In this document: piece by piece, positions 35,138-43,687 of the stretch
Position numbering within the stretch: the first letter of the stretch is position 1
Layout of the letters: every line of letters starts with the position of its first letter
Assembly (NCBI GenBank): GCA_020845475.1
Contig: JADLFN010000051.1
Coordinates: 52,230-116,229, forward strand
Direction: 5' to 3'
Source of the DNA: Planctomycetota bacterium
GTDB lineage: Bacteria > Planctomycetota > UBA8742 > UBA2392
Length of the DNA stretch: 64,000 nucleotides
Position numbers and translations under genes: made by a program
Notes under the pieces: model-generated
Seen by the model: only the letters and a program-made list of their open reading frames with translations
Told to the model about the DNA's origin: nothing
Database searches by the model: none

Positions 35138-36739
35138 CTAGCTCACGATCACGTTGACCGTCTTCTTCTGCTGCTTGGCAGCGTAGAAGCCCCACTGCGC
35201 CCACCAGCCCGTGGCGGGACGGCACCACAGGGCGATGTAATCGGCGCTGACCGTGCCCGAAGAAACGCCATGGATGCGGTCAGTGGCGGGCTCGTAAGTC
35301 GCGTTGCTGCCGTTGACCTTGACGCCTTCAAAGCCCGCAACGGGGCTGCCGTAGCCAAGTCCCACCCAGTCAAAGAAAGTGGTGATGATGTTTCGGGGCA
35401 GGTTGAGCAGGTTCGCCACCAGGCCTGCGATGTCGAAGCGATACACTGCCATGTCGAGGCTGATGTTGTTCAGCGCCAGCACCGTGTAGCTCTGGCCGGG
35501 CACCACGGAAGCGGACAAAAGGCCCTTGCTGGTGAGCCAGTTCATGACCCACTGCGGAACCATGCTTGCGACCTGCTGCACGTAGCCGGTGTATTGCGCC
35601 ATCACCGGCGACTGCGCCATCCGGCCGGTGAGCCAGGTTGAGGCGGTCTGGACGTAAGTGGCGATGGTCTGCTGCAGCAACTGGGTATTGAAGGGGCCTT
35701 CGGTTTCAAAGCGACCGGTCACCGTCACGGCCACGCTGTTTCCCGTGGACACGTAGAGGTTGTTATTGGCGGTGAGCTTGACGAGATCGCACGGGATCAT
35801 CGTGTTGATGAAATCGTGGGGGGTCTTGAGCGTGGCCGAAAGGCTTGTGGCCCAGGTTGCAATCTGCTGCGCCGTTGAGCCAATCAGCGGCCAGCCGGAA
35901 ACCTGGTTGCACACCCACGCGATCAGCGCAAGCATGCCGCGCGCTTCGCCCAGCAGCAGCGAGGCGAAGTCGGCCTTGAGCAATGCGCTCTCGATGATCT
36001 GCATCGAGATCGAGTGCTGGGGGCTGGACTGGCTCGAGCTGCTGCCAAAAGGCACGCCGCCGGCTTCCGCGAGGAAGTCAAGGATCTTTGAGTTGCCCAG
36101 AATCTGCTGGAGCATGCCCAGTTCGGCGTCGCTCAGGTTGCCCGTCAGGTTCTCGATGCCGCGCAGCAATGTCTCGATCTGGGTGAAGGCGTCGATCGCG
36201 ACCTGTGCGTCCTGCATGTAACCATTCTGGTCGAGCGTCACGACGGATTCGCGGCCGAGCGACACGATCTTGGCCAGGCCCTCGCCCACGGCGCTGTTGA
36301 ACTGCGCGCGGCTTACAACGAGGTTGGTCCTGATGGGCTTGATGGTCATCGTGGGGCCGTTGGCGTCCACGACCTTGCCGTTCGTGTCAACGAGGGCGAG
36401 CTTGACGCTGCGGTCCTGCTCTTCGGTGAAGCCGGGAACCATGACGAAGGCGCGACCGTTCTCAACGCGCAGAGGCGGAACGTGCACCGCGCCCGAGATG
36501 TCGAGGAACTGTACGAAGAAGCCGTTGCTGATGGCTTCCTGCGATCCGGAAACATCGACAGCAATCATGGCCCCGGGGTTGGCGGCCGATGGAATGCTTG
36601 AGGTGCTGTCAAAGCTGACGCTTCCGGTGGTGGTGCCGCCGCCGGAATCGCCGCCGCCGGCGCAAGCCGCGGCAAAGAAGGCCAGTGCAAGAATCGAAGC
36701 GGGCATCAAGCCGCGCGAAAAACGAGAAACGCTAATCAT
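35138..36739 (-). CDS. Large lipoprotein of unknown function
   Basis: 533 aa. Lipobox FAAAC, then a Gly/Ser/Thr linker and an Ig-like beta segment (~40-130, VSFDSTSSIPSAANPGAMIA ...). The middle (~140-420) is helical with hydrophobic stretches that could be buried or surface-active, and the C-terminus is beta-rich and ends TVNVIVS. No named family recognised. It may be an outer-membrane or surface lipoprotein. It has its own AT-rich upstream region with repeated GCAACT-type palindromes. Confidence 0.72.
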   Translation of the reverse strand: MISVSRFSRGLMPASILALAFFAAACAGGGDSGGGTTTGSVSFDSTSSIPSAANPGAMIAVDVSGSQEAISNGFFVQFLDISGAVHVPPLRVENGRAFVMVPGFTEEQDRSVKLALVDTNGKVVDANGPTMTIKPIRTNLVVSRAQFNSAVGEGLAKIVSLGRESVVTLDQNGYMQDAQVAIDAFTQIETLLRGIENLTGNLSDAELGMLQQILGNSKILDFLAEAGGVPFGSSSSQSSPQHSISMQIIESALLKADFASLLLGEARGMLALIAWVCNQVSGWPLIGSTAQQIATWATSLSATLKTPHDFINTMIPCDLVKLTANNNLYVSTGNSVAVTVTGRFETEGPFNTQLLQQTIATYVQTASTWLTGRMAQSPVMAQYTGYVQQVASMVPQWVMNWLTSKGLLSASVVPGQSYTVLALNNISLDMAVYRFDIAGLVANLLNLPRNIITTFFDWVGLGYGSPVAGFEGVKVNGSNATYEPATDRIHGVSSGTVSADYIALWCRPATGWWAQWGFYAAKQQKKTVNVIVS

Positions 36740-36933
36740 GTCCAGAGTCCTCCCCTCAGGGCCATTCAGCGAAGCCGGCGCGCCAGCGTCGGCATGACAA
36801 AAGTGCGAAGGCGGGGAAGATAAGACTAAGGAGTTAGTTGTCTAAACAAAACTGGAATCAAAGTGACCACGACGCATAAAAGACTTGCAGTAAATGAGTT
36901 ACACAACAACAATTCTAAAAGAATAGTTAGTTC

Positions 36934-36981
36934 GGCAACTACAGTGGCAGCTAACTTGCCAGTCTGGTGCAACTAAGTTGC
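36934..36981. promoter_or_regulatory. Cluster of GGCAA/TTGCC palindromic half-sites
   Basis: Within an AT-rich 150-bp stretch: GGCAACT (36934-36940), GGCAGCTAACTTGCC (36946-36960) and the exact palindrome GCAACTAAGTTGC (36969-36981). The related cores suggest repeated binding sites of one regulator upstream of the 35138-36739 lipoprotein gene. The rest of 36740-36933 shows only AT-rich sequence with AGTTAGT motifs. Confidence 0.45.
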
Positions 36982-36996
36982 CCATCGAAAAGGAAA

Positions 36997-37017
36997 ACCC
37001 GGCCATGGCGGCCGGGT
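36997..37017 (-). terminator. Terminator of the PilZ gene
   Basis: An 8-bp stem ACCCGGCC/GGCCGGGT with a 5-nt loop, followed on the minus strand by TTTTCCTTTTCG, 19 bp past the stop of the 37036 gene. Confidence 0.8.
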
Positions 37018-37035
37018 CTTTTGAGACTCAGTTTC

Positions 37036-37749
37036 CTATGCTGCTTGACGTGTCAAGATGCCCAGTGCGATCTCGGTTTGCTCGTCCATCTTGTCGAAGC
37101 AAACGCCCACAGTTCGACCGCTCAACGAGCGATGGCGCTCGACAAAGGCGACGCGGCCCGCGAGCTCGATGATCCGGCCCGGCTCGACCGTCAGCTTGGC
37201 GCGCACGATGCCGCCGCGAACGTGGCTTTCGAGCGCTTCGAATTCGACGGGTGTGAGCTTGACTTCAGTGGCGTCCACTGCCATGCCCCGCGCCGAAAGA
37301 TCAATGGTGGCACTGCTGAATTTCACGCCGTCGCATTCGAGCTCAACGGGCAGTGCTGCGTGCAGGCGTGGCACGGCGCGTCGCGCGGCCTGCTTCTGCA
37401 ACGCATGCATGGCGATGGCCATGGCGTCCTTGACGCGCTGGCCGCGGATCGGCCGGCCAAAGCGCGAAGTAATGGCCAGCGAAACCAGCTTGGATTCAAG
37501 TTCCGGGCGCGTCAGGGCCACCACGGGTAGCCCGGGCAGCATTTCGTTGGCAAAGCGGCCCACAGCGAGGTTGTCGGCTACGACCGTGCAGTAATCAACG
37601 ACCAGTGTGTCGAACAGGCCGGTGGCCAGCTTCGACTCCGCGTCTTCGCGCGTGATCGCGATGCTGACGGCATGTCCCACGCCGCGCAGGATGCTGCGCA
37701 TGAGGTAGGCGGATTCTTCGTAAAGGTCGGTGATAAGGATGTTGGCCAT
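37036..37749 (-). CDS. Receiver-like plus PilZ domain protein
   Basis: 237 aa. The N-terminal ~120 residues resemble a CheY-like receiver: ILITDLYEESAYLMRSIL, then LVVDYCTVV with a candidate phospho-acceptor Asp near 52, and VVALTRPE. The C-terminal ~110 residues are a PilZ domain with RAVPR (RxxxR-type c-di-GMP contact) and DLSARGMAV (D/NxSxxG). It would bind c-di-GMP and may relay phosphorylation. ATG 37749 begins the receiver fold; no histidine kinase or cyclase is adjacent. Confidence 0.78.
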   Translation of the reverse strand: MANILITDLYEESAYLMRSILRGVGHAVSIAITREDAESKLATGLFDTLVVDYCTVVADNLAVGRFANEMLPGLPVVALTRPELESKLVSLAITSRFGRPIRGQRVKDAMAIAMHALQKQAARRAVPRLHAALPVELECDGVKFSSATIDLSARGMAVDATEVKLTPVEFEALESHVRGGIVRAKLTVEPGRIIELAGRVAFVERHRSLSGRTVGVCFDKMDEQTEIALGILTRQAA

Positions 37750-37831
37750 GGGCGCTCCGATGACGGTGAACCCGCGATTGCGGGCTACCACTATTTCGGC
37801 GCAAACCCTTACCGGACTTTGGAGAAAATGC

Positions 37832-37863
37832 CGCTGCTCGCAGTTCGCGGACTGCGAGCAGCG
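37832..37863 (-). terminator. Terminator of valS
   Basis: A perfect 13-bp stem CGCTGCTCGCAGT/ACTGCGAGCAGCG with a 6-nt loop, followed on the minus strand by GCATTTTCTCC. It sits 17 bp after the valS stop. Confidence 0.75.
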
Positions 37864-37880
37864 CATGGCGCTTTCAGTGG

Positions 37881-40664
37881 TTACTTCGCCAACTTGCGGA
37901 TCTCCGCGAGGTGCTTGTCGGTTCGATCGAGTTCTGCCGCCATTTCGCTCAGTCGCTCACGGTCTTTCTGCACCACTGCCGCGGGTGCGCGCTGGACGTA
38001 GCTCTCGTTGTCGAGCTTGAGCTTCAGCTTGTTCACGGCCTCCACCAGCTTGGCGCGCGCGGCATCAAGCCTCAGCAACTCCATCTTGTAGTCAATCAGG
38101 TTGCCCAGTGCGACGTACACCTCGCTGCCGCCGCCCAGCACCACCGTGGCGGCAGGCGATGGTTTGGCGGCGCCCAGTCCGATCTCGAATTTGCCGAGAT
38201 TGACCAGGCTGGTCACGATCGCGCGCTCGCGTTCGCCCATCAGCGTCAATTGGTGCTGGCTGCCCACGCGCAATACGGCATCGAGCGCAGTCTTGCGCTC
38301 AAGGTTGTGTTCGCTGCGGATGTTGCGCAAGCCGCGCGTAACCTCGCGCATGTAATCAAAGCGCTCCACCTGTGACTCGAACAGCCGCGCGCCGCTGGCT
38401 TTGGGCCACTCGGAAAGCGCGAGCGAAATCGCCGGCGTTTCACCATGCAACGCGGCCACCTTGGGCCGCAGGTTCTGCCAGATTTCTTCCGTGATGAACG
38501 GGATGATCGGGTGGAACAGCGTCAGCACGGTGTCCAGCACGCGCACCAGCGTGGCCTGCACGCGCAGCCGCGAGGCCTCGCCGTCGCGCTTGTCGTAAAG
38601 GCGCGGCTTGATGACTTCAAGGTACCAGTCGCAGAATTCGTCCCAGGTGAAACGGTAGAGTGCGCTGGCGGCATCATTGAACTTGTGGCGTTCAAGCGCA
38701 TCCGTCACGTCGGCGACAAGCCGCGTGAGCTTGCCCTCGATGAAGCAATCCTCGAGTTCGGTCACGTTGCCATCAGCGAGCGATTTGCGTTGCTCGGGCG
38801 AAAGCGCCGCGAGCTGCGCGTCGAAATCGTCCAGGTTGCCCAGTACGAGACGAGCCGCATTCCAGAGCTTGTTGCAGAAGTTGCGGCCCATTTCGAACTT
38901 CGTGGGCGCAAGCTTGATGTCCTGACCTTCGTTGGTCAGAAGGGGCAATGTCAAACGCACGGCGTCCACGCCCCATTTGTCGATCATTTCGATGGGATCA
39001 ATGCCGTTGCCGAGCGATTTCGACATGCGGCGGCCCTGCTCATCGAGGACGGTGGCGTGGATATACACGGTGCGAAACGGCGGCTCGCCCAGAAACTCGT
39101 AGCTCGCCATCACCATGCGCGCCACCCAGAGATAAATGATGCCGCGGTCGGTGCTCAGGAAGTTCGTGGGGTAAAAATAATCCAGGTCCGCGGTCTTCTG
39201 CGGCCAGCCGAGCGTGGAGAACGGCCAGAGCCAGCTTGAGGCCCAGGTGTCGAGCACGTCGTCATCTTGACGCGTCAAGGCCTTGCCCGATTTCGGGTGT
39301 TTGGCGCCGGGTGCCGGATCTTCGAGCAGGGCCACGGAGTTGCCATCGTCGTCGTACCACACGGGGATGCGGTGGCCCCACACGAGCTGGCGCGAGATGC
39401 ACCAGTCCTGCACGTTTTCGAGCCAGTGCAGATACGTGTTTACCCAGCGGTCGGGCACGAACGTGATCTCGGGCGGCAGTTCCTCGGGCGGCGCGCTGTC
39501 GCTTGATTTTGCTTCCGCGCGCTTGGGCTTCACGGCGGCGATGGCGGGGCCCGCGAGATCTTTCATCTTCACGAACCACTGCTCGCTGATGATGGGCTCA
39601 ATGGGTGTTTTGCTGCGGTCGCTGTGCGGCACGCTACTGGTGTGGTCCTCCACGCGTTCCAGCAGGCCCAGCGCATCGAGTTCTTCCACGAGTTCTTTGC
39701 GGGCCTTGAAACGGTCTTTGCCGGCATATTTGCCCGCGTGTTCATTAAGGGTTCCGTTCTTGTTGAGCACGTTGATGATCGGCAGATTGAACCTTTTCCC
39801 GCGCTCGTAGTCGGCGGGGTCGTGGCCGGGCGTCACTTTCACGGCGCCGGTGCCGAATTCGGCGTCCACGGTTTCATCGGCCACCACGGGCAATTCGCGG
39901 CCGATGATGGGCAGCATCAGCGTTTTGCCGATGAGATTGCTGTAACGCTCGTCTTTGGGGTTCACGGCCACGCCGGTGTCGCCGAACATGGTCTCGGGAC
40001 GCGTTGTCGCCACCGTCACGTACTTATCGGGAGTATCGAAGATCGGATAGCGGATGTACCAGAGACTGCCTTTCACTTCCGTGGTTTCGATTTCGTCGTC
40101 GCTCACTGCGGTCTCTAACTTGCAGTCCCAATTAATCATCCTCGCGCCGCGATATATTGAACCCTTCTCGAACAGCTTCACGAAAGCCTCGCGCACGGCG
40201 CGCGAAAGGCCTTCGTCGAGCGTGAAGCGGGTGCGCGTCCAGTCGCAGGAGCAGCCCAGGCGTCGGAGCTGATTGAGAATGAAGTTGCCGTGTTGCTCGC
40301 GCCATGCCCAGATGCTTTCGATGAACTTCTCGCGTCCCAGCTCTTGACGCGTCAACTTCTGCTCATTCCAGAGCTTCTTTTCCACCACGGCCTGGGTGGC
40401 GATGCCGGCATGATCGGTGCCCGGCTGCCAGAGCACGCAGAAACCCTGCAGGCGCTTGAAGCGCGCCATGATGTCCTGCAGCGTGTTGTTGAGCGCGTGG
40501 CCCATGTGCAGCACGCCGGTGATGTTCGGCGGCGGCATCATGATGGTGTAAGGTTTTTTGCGGATGTCGCGGACGGCCTTGAAAAGCTCTTTTTCCGTCC
40601 AGAACGTGTACCACTTGTCTTCGATCGTCCCCGGCTCAAAGCGCGGGGCCATTTCGGCCTTCAT
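37881..40664 (-). CDS. valS: Valyl-tRNA synthetase
   Basis: 927 aa class I synthetase. N-terminal RFEPGTIEDKWYTFW and HIGH-type HMGH in NITGVLHMGHALNNTL, the CP1 editing domain, the KMSKS-type loop RMSKSLGNGIDP, the anticodon-binding domain, and a C-terminal coiled coil (~860-927). Length is normal for bacterial ValRS. The start is ATG 40664 (an inner ATG lies four codons further on). It is transcribed alone towards the PilZ gene with a terminator between. Confidence 0.96.
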   Translation of the reverse strand: MKAEMAPRFEPGTIEDKWYTFWTEKELFKAVRDIRKKPYTIMMPPPNITGVLHMGHALNNTLQDIMARFKRLQGFCVLWQPGTDHAGIATQAVVEKKLWNEQKLTRQELGREKFIESIWAWREQHGNFILNQLRRLGCSCDWTRTRFTLDEGLSRAVREAFVKLFEKGSIYRGARMINWDCKLETAVSDDEIETTEVKGSLWYIRYPIFDTPDKYVTVATTRPETMFGDTGVAVNPKDERYSNLIGKTLMLPIIGRELPVVADETVDAEFGTGAVKVTPGHDPADYERGKRFNLPIINVLNKNGTLNEHAGKYAGKDRFKARKELVEELDALGLLERVEDHTSSVPHSDRSKTPIEPIISEQWFVKMKDLAGPAIAAVKPKRAEAKSSDSAPPEELPPEITFVPDRWVNTYLHWLENVQDWCISRQLVWGHRIPVWYDDDGNSVALLEDPAPGAKHPKSGKALTRQDDDVLDTWASSWLWPFSTLGWPQKTADLDYFYPTNFLSTDRGIIYLWVARMVMASYEFLGEPPFRTVYIHATVLDEQGRRMSKSLGNGIDPIEMIDKWGVDAVRLTLPLLTNEGQDIKLAPTKFEMGRNFCNKLWNAARLVLGNLDDFDAQLAALSPEQRKSLADGNVTELEDCFIEGKLTRLVADVTDALERHKFNDAASALYRFTWDEFCDWYLEVIKPRLYDKRDGEASRLRVQATLVRVLDTVLTLFHPIIPFITEEIWQNLRPKVAALHGETPAISLALSEWPKASGARLFESQVERFDYMREVTRGLRNIRSEHNLERKTALDAVLRVGSQHQLTLMGERERAIVTSLVNLGKFEIGLGAAKPSPAATVVLGGGSEVYVALGNLIDYKMELLRLDAARAKLVEAVNKLKLKLDNESYVQRAPAAVVQKDRERLSEMAAELDRTDKHLAEIRKLAK

Positions 40665-40910
40665 GGTTTTTCTCCTGCCCCATGTATTGGGCCTGATGCG
40701 GCATGTATCGCCGTCGCAAGCCTCAGGGCAATCACAGTTGCGGACCCCGGTGCGGTAGTCCGTACGTGGGGAGAGAGTAGTTGAGGCTTCTCTGCGCGCA
40801 AGTCAGGGACAGGATGTGCGCAAGTTGAGGTGCTTCCCCGACGCGTTTCCTGTCGCATGTCTTGCTAAACTCGTTGCTCGTGTAGTCGACAAGTGCCAAT
40901 GAGGATGACA

Positions 40911-41711
40911 ATGGAAGACAACAACGATCATGTTCCGGAGTGGGCATTGAGGCACTTTCGGAACTTCAAGGACAACGTACTCAAAGCCCGCGCTGTGACA
41001 GTGGTTGCGGCGGTTGGAAGTGGCGTATTGCATGGGCTTTTGGGTGCTTTCGAGAAAAATCCAGAGGTTGAAAAGATATCAATCGCGAATAGTACGATCG
41101 CCGTTGACGCAATTCAGAAATCAGGTTGGGAGTACATTAAGCAACAATGGAAGGAACATCGCTCGATGTACGACGAGCCGACGGTGGCGTCTGCAATTCT
41201 GTTGGGTCAGGCGACCATAACTTTGTGGTCTGCCTTGGAGTGCTTTGTGCGCGATTTCTTGGCCGATTGGGTGGACATTAGAGGAGAGTCAAAGAGATTG
41301 GACCAGGTTCGTAACGTCAAAGTTGGGTTCGCGGACTTTCTGTCAATGTCTGTCCGACAGCGAAATTATGAGCTCGTGAAGGCGGTGGAGGAAAAGATTG
41401 ACTTTCGTGACAAGGGTGGCGCTACCAGATTCGTTCGTTTGTTCGAAGCGTTCGGCGTGAAGGTCGAGCTAGATGGCGAACCAAAGAAGATGCTCTGGGA
41501 GTGTTGGAACATTAGAAACCTCATTGCGCATCACATGGGTATCGTAGATGAACATTTCGTTCAAAGATGTCCATCGTTGGGTAAGCGTGTAGGAGACAAG
41601 GTGGACGTAGACGTTCAGTCGTACATGCAATTTGTAGAAGCGGCAGGGAAGTTTGGATTGGCGATTCGACAAGGAGTCGTTAGGTACCTACGAGAAAAGG
41701 AGACCGAGTAG
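40911..41711 (+). CDS. HEPN-like protein (possible RNase toxin)
   Basis: 266 aa. The C-terminal half is helical and contains R202-NLIA-H207 in NIRNLIAHHMG, the Rx4H motif of HEPN ribonucleases; similar orphan proteins belong to the RiboL-PSP-HEPN/MAE_28990-like groups. No MNT or other antitoxin is adjacent. The gene is clearly more AT-rich than its surroundings and uses different codons, consistent with transfer. ATG 40911 has GAGG six bases upstream. RNase activity and a defence role are inference from the motif. Confidence 0.68.
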   Translation: MEDNNDHVPEWALRHFRNFKDNVLKARAVTVVAAVGSGVLHGLLGAFEKNPEVEKISIANSTIAVDAIQKSGWEYIKQQWKEHRSMYDEPTVASAILLGQATITLWSALECFVRDFLADWVDIRGESKRLDQVRNVKVGFADFLSMSVRQRNYELVKAVEEKIDFRDKGGATRFVRLFEAFGVKVELDGEPKKMLWECWNIRNLIAHHMGIVDEHFVQRCPSLGKRVGDKVDVDVQSYMQFVEAAGKFGLAIRQGVVRYLREKETE

Positions 41712-41805
41712 GCAGCCGGTGCGCGGAAGAGCATGGATGTGCGCATTTAGTGCTGTAGGCGTTCCTCCGAATTGCCGATGAACCTCCGGTTCTGCCGGAG
41801 CGGCC

Positions 41806-42189
41806 ATGAAAAAACTCTATTTCCTTCCCAGCCCCGCCAATGGGGCCACGGTTTCCGGCAAGTGGCGCAACCGCCTCAAAAACACGTACAAGAGCACTGA
41901 TGCCATCCGCGATGTGATTGACTGGGTGACTCAGGGCCGCGAATTCTATGTGGCGCTGATTGATCACGAGGCCGGCACGCGGCGCGTGTTCCATATGAAC
42001 AAGCCCGGCAGCCCTGAGATCGCCACCGACTTCGCCACCCATCGCCCCGTCGTCGGCGTCATCGACCAGATTCTGAAACTCGCCCAAAGCAATCGCGACT
42101 TCGACATCTACCTGCTCGAGCGCAAGCGCGGCGGCAAGAGTGCGCCCCCGCCCCGCGATCCCTGGGGCGGCCCCGACGACGCGGCCTAG
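41806..42189 (+). CDS. Hypothetical protein
   Basis: 127 aa, unrecognised. A compact alpha/beta protein without signal or membrane helix; the core SGKWRNRLKNTYKSTDAIRD and REFYVALIDHEAGTRRVFHM is followed by a Pro/Gly-rich C-terminal tail (GGKSAPPPRDPWGG). GGAGCGG precedes the ATG. It stands 72 bp upstream of the PDZ gene on the same strand and may share its transcript. Confidence 0.65.
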   Translation: MKKLYFLPSPANGATVSGKWRNRLKNTYKSTDAIRDVIDWVTQGREFYVALIDHEAGTRRVFHMNKPGSPEIATDFATHRPVVGVIDQILKLAQSNRDFDIYLLERKRGGKSAPPPRDPWGGPDDAA

Positions 42190-42261
42190 CGAAAACTGGA
42201 CAGCGGTTGTCTCAGTATTCCGCCAAGGCACAATGGCTGCCCTTCATTGATGGAGCTGGCC

Positions 42262-43563
42262 ATGAGCAAAGGCGTTTTCGCGGCAATTCTCTTTATCGTG
42301 GGCGCGCTCGTAGCCGCGCCTGCGGGCTATTTTTTCGCGCGGCTTGGCGTCGAGGGCGAATTAGCGGGTTTGCGCCGGGAGCGCGATGCCGCGCTCAAGC
42401 GCGCTGAGACGGCCGAGGGCGAAAGCCGCAATGTGCTCAGCGAACTGGATCATGTGAAGGCGGCCAAGGCTAAGGAAGACGGCAACTCCGGCCAGATCGC
42501 AGCGGACCACGAGCGGTTGGCGCGCGAAAAAGGCGAGGCCAACGACCGTGCCGACAAAGCCGAAGCCGAATTGCGCAAAGCCAAGAACGCGAGCGAAGAT
42601 GAGCGCCGCTCAGCGCAGGCCGAAGCCGACCGGCTCAAGGCCGTGCTGGAGAAAAACGGCATCTATGAGCATCTTTCGGCTGAGGAAATCCAGGCCCGCA
42701 TGAAGGACGGCGAAGAGCGTTTCCGTCGTGGCCTGGAAGGCAAAGACAAGCAAGCGGTCATGAAGGCGCTTGCCGATTTGCAGAAGCTCGGACCCGCGGC
42801 CTACGACAAGTGCATCGAACTTTGGCAGCTTGCCTCAGAGGATTACGGCACGGGCGAGAACTGGGGCAAGGGCCCCAACACGCTGGGCCTCAACATGCAG
42901 GAGTATGTTTCGCTGATCTCGAACTTCGAGCTGATCAAGTACGGCATCACGGACGGCAAAAACGAGGGCTTCAAGATTAACGCGCTCTATGGTTTGGAGT
43001 GGCGCGCCAATGAACCCGCCGCCGAACGTGCCAAGCTCGCGGGCGATGCATTGCTCAATTCACAGGGCTATACCGCGCAGGCGGCAATCCAGGCGCTCAG
43101 CGGCATCCCGGACCCGAGTTCAACGCGCTATCTCTCGGATTACCTGAGCAAGAACGCGGACAACCCCGATGCGCGCAAGACCGCCATTCAGGTGCTGGCG
43201 CAAAAGAACACGCCCGAGGGCTGGGCGGCGATTGACAAAGCCGCGGCCAGCGACAGTGACGAAAGCGTGCGCGAAGCGGCCAGGCAGGCCTCGCTCGTGC
43301 GCAACCCCAAGGCCACCGGCGTGATGATTACCTGGGTGGATGCCAACGGGCAAGGCGCACTCGCGGGCATCAAGGTGGGCGACATCATGACCAGCTACAA
43401 CGGCAAGGTGATCCGCCAGCTTTCGGATATCAATGAGGCCAAAAAGTCCGTAGCCGCCGGCGAAAGCGCGCCGGTCAAAATCGTGCGCGGAGAAGCCACG
43501 CTCGAGCTCACGCTCGCACCCGGCCAGATCGGCATCAACGGTGTGGCGGTAACGGCGAAGTAA
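42262..43563 (+). CDS. Membrane-anchored coiled-coil/PDZ protein
   Basis: 433 aa. N-terminal membrane anchor (VFAAILFIVGALVAAPAGYF), a long charged coiled coil (~25-135), a helical HEAT-like region (~150-345), and a C-terminal PDZ domain (~350-430, GVMITWVDANGQGALAGIKV then GDIMTSYNGKVI). There is no protease triad, so it is likely a periplasmic binding or scaffold protein. ATG 42262 follows TGGAG; an upstream in-frame ATG is weaker. Its TAA stop is part of a 17-bp inverted repeat shared with the convergent gene. Confidence 0.8.
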   Translation: MSKGVFAAILFIVGALVAAPAGYFFARLGVEGELAGLRRERDAALKRAETAEGESRNVLSELDHVKAAKAKEDGNSGQIAADHERLAREKGEANDRADKAEAELRKAKNASEDERRSAQAEADRLKAVLEKNGIYEHLSAEEIQARMKDGEERFRRGLEGKDKQAVMKALADLQKLGPAAYDKCIELWQLASEDYGTGENWGKGPNTLGLNMQEYVSLISNFELIKYGITDGKNEGFKINALYGLEWRANEPAAERAKLAGDALLNSQGYTAQAAIQALSGIPDPSSTRYLSDYLSKNADNPDARKTAIQVLAQKNTPEGWAAIDKAAASDSDESVREAARQASLVRNPKATGVMITWVDANGQGALAGIKVGDIMTSYNGKVIRQLSDINEAKKSVAAGESAPVKIVRGEATLELTLAPGQIGINGVAVTAK

Positions 43564-43687
43564 GGGGACTGTCCCCGCCTCTACTGGCGCCAAAAGAGAT
43601 GCACACGAAAAGAAAAGACAGCCGGCTCGGCTGTCTTTTTTCTTGGAGCGTGCAACGGCCTCAGTTGATACGGGGACAGTCCCCTTA
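43561..43687. repeat. Long-range inverted repeat spanning both stop codons
   Basis: TAAGGGGACTGTCCCCG (43561-43577) and its exact inverse CGGGGACAGTCCCCTTA (43671-43687). Each copy is itself a palindrome, and each supplies the TAA stop codon of one of the two convergent genes. A strong terminator lies between them. Confidence 0.85.
43612..43641. terminator. Bidirectional intrinsic terminator
   Basis: AAAAGACAGCCG, loop GCT, CGGCTGTCTTTTTT: a long stem with A tract on one side and T tract on the other. It serves both convergent genes. Confidence 0.93.
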
